Shown here piece by piece: positions 55,281 to 64,000 of a stretch of DNA of 64,000 nt. Position 1 is the stretch's first letter; the number at the start of each line of letters is the position of its first letter. This DNA comes from Petunia secreta. Its lineage: Eukaryota > Streptophyta > Magnoliopsida > Solanales > Solanaceae. The notes below the pieces were generated by a model. That model saw nothing but the letters and a program-made list of their open reading frames with translations. It had not been told where the DNA came from and did not search any database. The position numbers and the translations under genes are program-made. The DNA lies in NCBI GenBank assembly GCA_029990175.1, contig JARKIP010000022.1:20000001-20064000 (forward strand), in the 5' to 3' direction.

Positions 55281-57029
55281 TTGTATGCCATCGTTCGAGC
55301 ACTCGCCCATTGGCAGCATTATTTGTGGCCTCGAGAGTTTGTGATCAAGAGTGATCATGAGTCTTTGAAACATCTCCGAGGTCAGGAGAAATTGAATCGA
55401 AGGCATGCCAAGTGGGTTGAATTCATTGAGAGCTTTCCCTATGTAATTCATTACAAAAAGGGTAAAGACAATGTTGTAGCCGATGCGCTATCAAGGAAAT
55501 TTGCCTTAGCGACCACTCTCGCCTCTAGGCTCATGGGATTCGATAGCATCAAGTCGATGTACGAGGACGATCCCAAGCTGAAATGCGTTCGTGATGCAAT
55601 CTTGAGTGGCCGAAGGGTTGAGAAATATCAGTGGCACGATGGCTACCTCTTCAAAAATGGGAGGGTTTGTGTGCCAGTGTCATCGTGGAGAGAGCTCTTA
55701 GTTCGAGAAGCTCACTCCGGTGGACTGATGGGACACTTCGGTGTCGACAAAACTCTTGGTATCTTGACCGAGCAGTTCCATTGGCCCAAAATGCGACGAT
55801 ATGTGGAAAAGCTTTGCAACGCTTGTCTCATTTGCAAGAAAGCAAAATCGAAGTCCAACCCTCATGGTTTGTACACCCCGTTACCTGTGCCTGATCGACC
55901 TTGGGTTGATATATCCATGGACTTTGTCTTGGGGTTACCGAGATCGGGGGGAGGGCATGATAGCATCTTCGTTGTGGTTGACCGTTTTTCAAAAATGGCT
56001 CACTTTATTCCTTGCAAAAAGTGTGATGATGCCCAGCATGTAGCTACATTGTTTATTTCTGATGTGTTAAAATTGCCTGGTGTACCTCACACTATTGTGA
56101 GTGATCGAGACTCAAAATTCTTGAGTCATTTTTGGAAGTGTATGTGGGGTGCCCTCGGCACCAAGCTACTATTCTCGACGTCTCACCATTCTCAGACTGA
56201 TGGACAGACCGAGGTAGTTAACCGAACCTTGGGATCTTTGCTTCGAGCAATGACCAAAGGGAAGGTTGGAAACTGGGCTGATCGTTTGCCCATGATGGAG
56301 TTTGCTTACAATCGAACGGTGCATAGAATGATCAACATGACCCCGTTTGTAAGTTTGTATGGCTTTAATCCTTTGATTCCACTTGATTTAACACCATTGC
56401 CTCGAGCTTCTGTTCTTGATTTTGAAGGTACTCGACGAGCAGCTGCCTTGATCGAATTGCATGCAAAGGTGAAGAAGAACCTCGAGGAGGCCTATACAAA
56501 GGTTGCCTTAAAGAAAAACAAGGGGCGTAAAAAGCTGGAATTAAAGAAGGGAGATTGGGTTTGGGTTCACTTCCGAAAGGAACGCTTCCCGAACCTAAGG
56601 AAAGGAAAGTTGGCTCCTCGAGGGGATGGTCCATTTCAAGTGTTGACCAAGATCAACAACAATGCTTACGTGATCGACCTCCCTGGTGAGTATAACGTGT
56701 CCAACACCTTTAATGTTGCTGACTTAGTTCCTTGTGTTGTAGGTCCAACTTCGGAGGACGAGGAGGGCTTGATTTCGAGGACAAAATCTTCTCAAGAAAG
56801 GGAGGATGATGCAGCCCGAACACGTGCTGATCAAGTGTTCGATCCACCAAGGAGACCGATGACAAGAAGCCAAGCCAAGCTGCTGCACGATGTGCACGTT
56901 CACTTAGCCTGGCCGAAGGAAAACAATTGCTCCGAAGCTGAGTGGCCGGGCTCAAGAACCGAAGGCATTATATTCAGATTTGAGCCCGAAGGCAAAGTGA
57001 CCGAGGACAATGAACTCGAAGACAATTGA
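55281..57029 (+). CDS. Element 5 RNase H end and integrase, extending 220 bp into the 3' LTR
   Basis: 582 open codons (the real protein would have begun upstream). RNase H end VIKSDHESLKHLRGQ and DNVVADALSRK; zinc motif HSGGLMGHFGVDKT...CNACLICK; catalytic blocks WVDISMDFVLGLPRSGGGHD, IVSDRDSKFLSHFW and TDGQTEVVNRTL; GDGPFQVLTKINNNAYVIDL. The frame then crosses the PPT (ISRTKSSQEREDDA) and encodes PPRRPMTRSQAKLLHDVHVH and an acidic tail inside the LTR. All catalytic residues are present. Confidence 0.92.
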   Translation: MYAIVRALAHWQHYLWPREFVIKSDHESLKHLRGQEKLNRRHAKWVEFIESFPYVIHYKKGKDNVVADALSRKFALATTLASRLMGFDSIKSMYEDDPKLKCVRDAILSGRRVEKYQWHDGYLFKNGRVCVPVSSWRELLVREAHSGGLMGHFGVDKTLGILTEQFHWPKMRRYVEKLCNACLICKKAKSKSNPHGLYTPLPVPDRPWVDISMDFVLGLPRSGGGHDSIFVVVDRFSKMAHFIPCKKCDDAQHVATLFISDVLKLPGVPHTIVSDRDSKFLSHFWKCMWGALGTKLLFSTSHHSQTDGQTEVVNRTLGSLLRAMTKGKVGNWADRLPMMEFAYNRTVHRMINMTPFVSLYGFNPLIPLDLTPLPRASVLDFEGTRRAAALIELHAKVKKNLEEAYTKVALKKNKGRKKLELKKGDWVWVHFRKERFPNLRKGKLAPRGDGPFQVLTKINNNAYVIDLPGEYNVSNTFNVADLVPCVVGPTSEDEEGLISRTKSSQEREDDAARTRADQVFDPPRRPMTRSQAKLLHDVHVHLAWPKENNCSEAEWPGSRTEGIIFRFEPEGKVTEDNELEDN

Positions 57030-57549
57030 GTGTCCGAAGACGAGTGTGTTCGAGCAGACAATCGAGAACCGAAGTCAAGGCTTACCGAAGTCAAGTCTGC
57101 CGAACACAATTTAACTCAGCCCTGCGTGGCTTATTTCTATTGGTCGCCTGTGACCCTTTTACTAGTTTACCCTTAGTATTTCATATATAAACCTTGTTTC
57201 CTTTCATTGCAAAAAGCTAGTTTTGAATATTGAAATTGAATGAAAGTGTCGAGCACCTTTCTCTTGTCTCTGTCGTGAGCAAAACCCTGTGAGAGATTTT
57301 ATGGACTTGTGGCTTCCGGTTAATCCGATTGAACATTCCTCTTTGATCATTCAGTTTGCAAGAGACAATGTTCTCTTGAGGATTGTTGCATAGTTAGGGT
57401 GATTCTTGTATTCCTTTCGATTGAGCTTTGAGACAGGTTCCTCACTGTTCTTTCGAAAGAAGCAAGTTTTATCTTGCTTCTATCTTTTATCTTTCTTGTT
57501 TATCTTCCGCGTTTGTGCTTAGCAACTCCTTCGGGTTTGCATTGCACCA
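56807..57549 (+). repeat. 3' LTR of element 5
   Basis: Same length as the 5' LTR. Preceded by the purine tract AAGAAAGGGAGGA. The coding overlap ends at 57029. Confidence 0.93.
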
Positions 57550-57554
57550 GGTAC

Positions 57555-58566
57555 TCAACCTAATTTTCAACTCATGGAAGGCCTTCTCTTGAGGCTCTCC
57601 CCAAACAAATGGTTGGTCCTTCTTCACCAATTCGGTGAGTGGAGCGGCAATGGAGCTAAACTCTTTCACAAATCGCCTATAAAAGCTAGCAAGACCATGA
57701 AAGCTCCTCACTTGAGTCACGGTAGTAGGAGTAGGCCAATCACGTATGGCCTCTACCTTAGACTCATCCACCTCCACTCCTTGGGCACTCACAACAAACT
57801 CAAGGAAGACTACCTTCTCAACACCAAAGGCACACTTTTTAAAATTAGCATAGAGCTTTTCGGCTCTCAACTTTTCAAGCACTTGCCTAAGGTGATCAAC
57901 ATGGTCGTCTATTGATTTGCTATAGATCAATATATCGTCAAAGTAGACGACCACAAACTTGTTGATGAATGGCTTTAGAACGTGGTTCATTAGCCTCATG
58001 AAAGTGCTAGGTGCATTGGAGAGCCCAAAGGGCATCACCAACCATTCATAGAGACCAAACTTGGTCTTGAATGCGGTTTTCCATTCATCACCCGGTTTCA
58101 TCCGGATTTGATGGTAGCCGGACCTAAGGTCAATTTTGCTAAACACACATGAACCACTCAATTCATCTAACATATCATCAAGTCGGGGAATGGGATGACG
58201 GTACTTTACCGTTATTTTGTTCACGGCCCGACAATCAACGCACATCCTCCAAGTGCCGTCGTTTTTGGGAACAAGGATCTCGGGTACGGCACAAGGACTC
58301 AAGCTCTCCCTCACCAAGCCTTTAGTGAGCAATTCATCAACTTTCTTTTGCAATTCTCTTGTATCCTCCGGATTGCTCCTATAAGCCGGCTTGTTTGGGA
58401 TTTGAGATCCCGGGACAAAGTCTATTTGCTGTTCAATACCCCTCAAAGGAGGTAATCCATCCGGCATCTCATCTGGGAACATGTCCCCAAAATCCTTCAA
58501 GACATTCTCAAACACACTAGGCAAAGGGTTAGAAGAAAAATCACAATTAGACTTTGCCTTTGCCAC
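57555..58566 (-). CDS. Element 4 reverse transcriptase
   Basis: Open from 58566 to the element 5 junction: DFVPGSQIPNKPAYRSNPED, LVRESLSPCAVPEILVPKND, RMCVDCRAVNK, FSKIDLRSGYHQIRMK, FVVVYFDDILIYSK (YFDD near 57950-57940), FHGLASFYRRFVKEF. It continues into RNase H (EKAFHELKIRLST), where element 5 is inserted. Codons beyond 57549 belong to the LTR of element 5. The upstream join to protease has lost about 55 codons. Confidence 0.88.
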
Positions 58567-59815
58567 CTCCTCAACTCCCTCATCCTATTGTAGTCATCAC
58601 TCACTTGTTTGGGAGTTAGGGGCTTCAACACAAATTTCCTTCCTTCATGTTGGAGTGTGTAAGTGTTGGCACGCCCATCATGGACCGCTTGCCGATCAAA
58701 TTGCCAAGGCCTTCCAAAGAGAAGGTGGCAAGCTTGCATGGGCACAACGTCGAACAAGTGTTCATCAACATAACTACCCATTTTGAACTTGATCATTGCT
58801 TGCTTCACTACCTTTAGCTCCCCACATTCACTAAGCCATTGCAATCGATATGGCTTGGAATGCTTCACGGTAGGCAACTTCAATTGGGTTATAAGAGATT
58901 GACTCACAACATTAGCACAACTCCCGGAGTCAATGATCATAGAGCATACAACACCCTTAACACGACACCTAGCATGGAAAAGGTTTTCTCTTTGCAAGGT
59001 TTCACCATCCTCCACAATCATAGCTCCTAGGCTCCTCCTCACAACTAGAAAAGTATGCGGTTCCTCATCCTCCACCGTGTCATCTAGATCATCCTCCTCT
59101 ACTCCCTTATCTCCATCTACCCCCTCATCTTCCTCCGGTTCACTCTCTTGTTCATATGCATTTTCACCAACAAGAACCATGGTCCTCTTCGTAGGACACT
59201 CCTTAGCAAAGTGTCCATACCCCTTGCATTTGTGACATTGAATAGAAGAAGAAGTAGGAGTATTCAATTGAGTTTTAGAATTACCTCCCACATTGGGTGT
59301 GTACTTCTCAAACGGCTTCTTCACATCTTTGCTAGCACTTGCTCCACTAGGGCCACTTGCATTTGTGAATCTTGCATTGGGAGTAGGATTTTTCCAATCC
59401 TTTGACTTGCTCGTGGAGGTAGAAGTGTTGCTCTTGTAACGGTTGGACTTCTCTTTCTCAAGCCATTGCTCGGCTTGAATAGCGGCATCAAGAACTTCTT
59501 GAAGTGAAAGATAAGCATGCAATCTCAATTGTGAAGCTATACCATAGCTCAAACCATTCATGAAACGGATCACGGCTTGCTCTTCATCTTCGGTGTCCAT
59601 ATCTAAGGCCATTCGAGTTCTTTCAAACTCATCAAAGTATTCATGCACCGTCTTGACACCTTGCTTCAACTCATAAAGTTTCTTGAGTTGCTCTTGCCGA
59701 TATCTAGGAGTGATGTACTGGATACTCATGATACCCTTCAAGTCATTCCAACCCACATTCACGGGAACCCCCGCTCTCCTCCTTGATCTCTTGACGGATT
59801 CCCACCAAGTAGATG
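58567..59815 (-). CDS. Element 4 gag C-terminal half and protease
   Basis: Open frame from the frameshift at about 59815: KQ-LKKLYELKQGVKTVHEYF, zinc knuckle CHKCKGYGHFAKECP (intact, near 59235-59192), an acidic linker, and retropepsin IDSGSCANVVSQ (near 58938-58905) through LLFGRPWQFDRQAVHDGR. It ends MRELRRWQRQSL, where a deletion joins it out of frame to the RT part. Confidence 0.87.
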
Positions 59816-60616
59816 CATAGGATTCAAGGATGAAATAGCATAGGTACTTTTCTTCTCATCGGTCATCTCATTTGTGTCAAACAATCTTTCCATGTGTAGC
59901 ACCCATTCAATGTAAGCCGCCGGATCACAATTCCCCTTAAAGGTTGGGAGATTAAGCTTCACACTATTGATGTTGGTGTTGTCACGACCTCCACGGAAAG
60001 GCTCCGGTTGGCCCCCATAGTGATCTTCATTCACACCATACTCCCTTCTAGCATTCCCTCCAACATAACCCATAGGTGGCCCTCGACCTCGGCCCCTACC
60101 TCTATCCACATTTCGACCCCAATTCATACCTCGCCTTGGTTGAAAGTGATCATCAAACCCATACATATCATTACCATAATCGGCTTCCTCCCCTTCTTGA
60201 GCTTCATCGGCTTGCTCAAGAGGTTGCACATTTCGGATGGGCCTTGGTAGTGGAATGTTTCTTGGGGGGTTATCCAAGATACGGGGAATGCCCGTTCGTT
60301 GGGTATTGCCCAACGCTTAATCAAGTCTCTCTCGCTCCTTCTTTGCCCGTTGTTGATTGAGCAATTCAATGACATGGCTAACTTGCTCCGGGGTAAAGTT
60401 AGGAGTACTTGAGACTTCAACTTGGACACTCGAGGTCCCTTTCTCGACTTGGACACTCGGGGTCCCCTTCTTCGATGGGACATTAGAAGTCCCTTGCTCA
60501 ACTAGAGCACTAGAGTTCACCCTCTCGAGGCTTTCAATCCTCAAGTTCATAGTATCCAATTTGGCGAGGATAGTAGCAAGGGCACTCTTTGCAAAATCAT
60601 CTCCTTCGGAAGACAT
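59816..60616 (-). pseudogene. Element 4 gag N-terminal half
   Basis: Start MSSEGDDFAKSALATILAKL at 60616. TAA at 60317-60319 where element 3 has a Gln codon (CAA). It continues in the same frame from 60316 with GNTQRTGIPRILDNPPRNIP, a Tyr/Gly/Arg-rich stretch (GRNVDRGRGRGRGPPMGY) and FKGNCDPAAYIEWVLHMERL. A single T is missing in TCATCCTTGAATCC, shifting the frame at about 59815. Confidence 0.85.
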
Positions 60617-61833
60617 TGTACCTACAGCAGTAGCAAACGTTAGTAAACAACCTCACACACTCCCTCACTTGAGATCACTCGGCTCTCTCGTTTAGTGACG
60701 GTGGGTATTTCACTCGACTTGTGGTTCCAAAGCTTCACGTAGATGAGTAGCAATTCCTCAACTCAACCAAACTATTCACGAGTCAAGCACACTCCGGGGT
60801 GAGTGGAGTTAATAGGACTCAATGAAAGCTAGGCACTTTGAAGTGAGGACTTGAATCAAAAAGAGTCTAGGATTCTTCTTGGAATTCTACTCTCCAACTA
60901 ATGCACGAATCAACCTAAAAGCAATGAAAGATTAGTGCTAATTAAGTAGAAAGATTACTTAGATAGGCACTAATAAGAGATTAGGCAACAAAGAACAAGT
61001 AATCCTAGAAGAAACTACCCAAAAACAACCCTTCAGGATGTTAGGCGGAGCGCCCAAGGCATGGGGCGGAGCGCCTGAGTTTTTGGTGCAGTGAGGTCGG
61101 GCAGGCGGAGCACCTGGGGCAAGCACAAGTCAGGCGGGGCGCCCAAACTTTAGGCGGAGCGCCTGGACGAAGAATACCTGGGTTTTTCACTCCGTGTTCT
61201 TCGTTTTCAATCCAATTTCTAGGTCGATTCCAAAGTGTTTTGGCCAAATCCAAGGTACCCAAAGTTGCTCCTTGATACAACCTACAATCCCCAATCAATT
61301 TAACACCCAAACAACCAACAAATAAGGCTCAAACAAGATTCAAAGTTTTCAAGTTTGGGGTTTCAACATGGGTTTCAAGGTGCAAAAGTGGGTTTTGATT
61401 CTTCAAAAACTATGTTACCGAACTCCGAATCACACGATTCTTGTTGCAAATTGTTCGGTTTTCAATAGAGATCAATCCCCAATAATCAATTGCAAAACCC
61501 CATTAACACACAACCCAAAATCAATCAATTTTCTCAAGAACAAGGGTTTGGTAGGGTTTAACAACAATTGGGGTTTTCAATTTTCAATTCAATCCAATCC
61601 CAATAAATTTGGTACCCAATCGTCAAGTTTTCAACAAGGATTGATAATCTATAACACCCAATTCAAGAATCACAAACACCAAAACGTTACACCAATTTTT
61701 GAATTTTTTTTGAATTTTTCAATTTTTTTGTAATTTTCTTTTTGCAATAACTTCAACAACAAGAAATCTAAACAAACTAACCTAAGCACGAAGAATCAAG
61801 GGTCGGTGTTCGTAGGAACAATACCCAAACCTT
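60617..61833 (-). other. Leader of element 4
   Basis: 1.2-kb untranslated region between PBS (61845-61834) and gag. GC-rich GGCGGAGCGCC motifs cluster at 61040-61165, the same relative place as in elements 1-3. No coding signal. Confidence 0.65.
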
Positions 61834-61848
61834 GCTCTGATACCAAAC

Positions 61849-62593
61849 TGATAAGAATCAAACGCGGAAAATAAAAAGGATAAGAACGAGACGTATCTCG
61901 ATCACAAATCTCAAGTAGCAACGGAGAACTTGTTCCGTTACACCCCGAGAGGAGGTCAAGAACACCTACGCTAGGCAACTACCCTCGAGCTAACGTGAGC
62001 ACGCAAGTAGAATGGTCAGGGGGGATTGGAATTCATCTAGATCCGCTAGAGGAAGAACAAGTCCCAATTCAAGGTTTTTCATTCAATAAGAGTTCAACTC
62101 TTCAACACAAGTGTTTGTTTTTCATCAAAGGTAAGCTAATGAAAATAATAAGACATCTAGCTATTTATAGGTGTTTTTAGACACCATATGAAAGGTCTAA
62201 TATGCCCACACTTAGGCTTAGGAACATAGGACCACGTAAGGTCAAAATAGTCTTAACATAACTAGGAATCTCGTCCTTCAGCATTCCGGGCGGAGCGCCC
62301 GACCAAATGATCAGTGGGGTGGCCTAGGCGGGGCGCCCAGAGTTTGGGCGGAGCGCCCAGGCCTAGGCTTCCTCAGGCGGAGCGCCTGGCTCTTCAGGCG
62401 GGGCGCCCAGGCCTAAGCTTCTTCAGGCGGAGCGCCTGGATGACTGGGCTGCTCCCCTTGCACTTTAAGCACTCGGAACGGCTTCCAATCGCTTCCTTCT
62501 TCTATGCCCTTCCTCATCAAGTGTAGATGTACTCCTTGGATGTCTTTAGCTTGGCTCCGAGTGAAGGGTCTTGTGGGGGTTTGGGTCTTATCA
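61849..62593 (-). repeat. 5' LTR of element 4
   Basis: 745 bp, TATA box 62162-62169, same structure as 47521-48272 but with one GC-rich repeat arranged differently around 62370-62410. Confidence 0.9.
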
Positions 62594-64000
62594 AATACCC
62601 TCTCTAATCCAAAACAACAAGGAAAAAACTAACTACCAGGAACATACCCCTGCTGCACCTTCACACAACCATAGCAAATTCATCTTGAAACTCCTTTTTA
62701 ACTCACTAAAGCAGCTCTAGAACATCATAGAACTACTATCCAAGACCTTCAAATAGAGACACCATCCAAGACCTGCAAACCACCTAAACAAACATCCTAC
62801 CTCCTCCTTTTAACATCAGAACCAGCAGAACAACAACAAATTCAACATACTCCTACTACCATTTCAGCAGACTTAAAGCCAAGACAAAAAGAATTGAAAC
62901 AAAGCAGGCAAGAAGGAAAGAAAAAAGAAAAGAAATGTTTCCAGAAACTGGATAGAACAACATGTGATAACCCAATCTTATTACCTCGAAATACCATTTC
63001 TAAACAATTTCAGCTCAGTACAAACTCACATAAGTGCTAAAGCAGGACTCTTTATTAATACGGAAACATGGACAATCAAACCCTATAGCAGAATACTTAA
63101 GCCTAAATATATAGCTGAAGTTATAAACATACGTATTGGTAAATTTTAAACAGTCAATAACCACTATACTTGGACACAAAAATAGAGACTAATCTAAAAC
63201 ATATCCAGAACATAAGTTAAACAAATAGTGTCTTTATTCAAACTCAGATAGAACGACCTATGTAAGAAATATGCAGAACTTAAAAGGATTACCTTTCTTG
63301 GAGCAGTGAACAAAGGGTACGAGCTGAAGAATACGACTCAACAAGGTCAACAACTCGAATGATAAAGAAGCGACTCGAAAATGATGAAGCGATGACACAC
63401 AAAAATGCGCTGGAACAGTAAAAACTCGAACTCAAAAAAAAAAGAACTCTTATGTGAGAAATGCTGCCATTTTATGATCTCTCCCCCAAAACTAAAAAAA
63501 AACCCAAAATGAGCAAAATAATCAGATATATACCTGAATTTTAGGGTTTTTGCCCGTTTGAAATTTCAAATCAACCCTTGCTCATTTTTTGCCTTTTCCT
63601 TTTGAGACGAGGGTGAAATGGTCTAATCCCTTTAGGGATCGTACCATTCCATCCTTATCTCTAAGGAAATCGAACGTCGGAATGGATCGACGACTCGAAT
63701 GAACTTGCTTTCAAAATGGACGATGGTGATTCGACTGTTGCATGGCTCTGGTACGGAAAAAGCAGAGAAGGGAACATGGGGGGGACCAGCTGATGGACAA
63801 GATTTTGGATGGATCGAAAGGGCTTTGGGGAAATTGAATTGGGTTTAGGGTTCGAATGGGTTATCGGATTTGGGTTTTCTGAAATGGGGAGGGAGAAATG
63901 GGTGCATGCATGTATATATGAATGTTGCGTAAATAGGCCAGTTTGTAGACTAGTAACGAAACTAGCCCCTTCTTGATATAATGGAGGAATTGCAAGGGTA
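62594..64000. repeat. Element 7, right part: unidentified repeat to the window end
   Basis: Continues 44963-47520 after element 4. C/A-rich, then a region with GGTCTAATCCCTTTAGGGAT (63620-63640) and GGAATGGATCGACGACTCGA. No open frame of interest. The element's far end is outside the window. Confidence 0.45.

Larger units (their letters stand above)
50038..57549 (+). mobile_element. Element 5: nearly intact Ty3/gypsy retrotransposon nested in element 4
   Basis: LTRs 50038-50780 and 56807-57549, both 743 bp. Perfect duplication GGTAC (50033-50037, 57550-57554). PBS 50784-50795. Gag-PR-RT frame 52010-55099, RNase H-IN frame 55281-57029. It is opposite in orientation to its host. By hand count the LTRs differ at 22 of 743 positions (3.0%), 18 of them transitions. 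It lacks the GGCGGAGCGCC motifs of elements 1-4 and has a different LTR, so it is a sister family with a closely related polyprotein. Confidence 0.94.
47521..62593 (-). mobile_element. Element 4: Ty3/gypsy retrotransposon on the minus strand, split by element 5
   Basis: LTRs 47521-48272 (3') and 61849-62593 (5'). Perfect duplication AATAC (47516-47520, 62594-62598). PBS 61845-61834, PPT 48287-48273. Without element 5 it is about 7.6 kb, in the order gag, PR, RT, RNase H, IN. By hand count the LTRs differ at 11 positions plus a base indel and repeat-number changes in the GC-rich motifs (about 1.6%). Inactivated by a nonsense codon, a frameshift, a deletion of about 55 codons, a 47-bp insertion and element 5. 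Confidence 0.92.

Noticed and set aside
57487..57549. Unusual C-terminal tail on the element 4 RT (WCNANPKELL...)
   Set aside because: These codons are antisense of the 3' LTR of element 5, created by its insertion.

Overview
The window is nuclear DNA of a flowering plant. It holds one recognisable host gene, broken by a transposon, and almost everything else is transposable elements inserted into one another. No bacterial, organellar, CRISPR or structural-RNA genes were seen. The host gene encodes a COR413-type chloroplast membrane protein with plant GT-AG introns. The Au SINE, the copia family and the Ty3/gypsy families suggest a eudicot, perhaps Solanaceae; that placement is an inference from family resemblance only.

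Positions 1-9680 hold the COR413IM-like gene on the minus strand. Five coding exons (9479-9371, 7585-7581 joined to 1238-1148, 1055-991, 425-356, 273-108) splice into one frame. Exon 3 is split by a 6.3-kb LTR retrotransposon (element 1, 1244-7580). The introns carry an Au SINE (about 783-972), and a solo LTR (8193-8893) inside a LINE-like relic. Positions 9682-26960 hold a dead Ty1/copia element (10104 to about 21776, minus). It is split by a rearranged Athila-like element (12291-18587, target duplication GAAAT). Then come a decayed LTR-like stretch and a MULE-like non-autonomous DNA transposon built of 130-bp tandem repeats (23674-25118).

Positions 25828-44962 hold a Tat-lineage Ty3/gypsy element (element 6, plus). 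Its 5' LTR is split by element 2 (26961-39331), which is itself split by element 3 (30834-37934, autonomous-type but dead). Positions 44963-64000 hold an unidentified repeat (element 7). It is split by element 4 (47521-62593, minus, target duplication AATAC), which is split by element 5 (50038-57549, plus, target duplication GGTAC). Element 5 is nearly intact.

The most interesting content is the pair formed by elements 1 and 2. They are LTR elements with normal PBS and PPT but no gag-pol. Instead each carries one open frame of about 920-980 codons: acidic Tyr/Asp-rich N-terminus, Ser/Gly-rich middle, a domain colinear with the retropepsins of elements 3-5 but without the catalytic Asp, and a long acidic C-terminal part. 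Stops differ between the two copies, so the parent frame was apparently open. They look like non-autonomous partners that depend on the element 3/4 lineage. In that lineage the pol frame also runs through the PPT into the 3' LTR. All protein identifications come from reading translated sequence; no database search was run.
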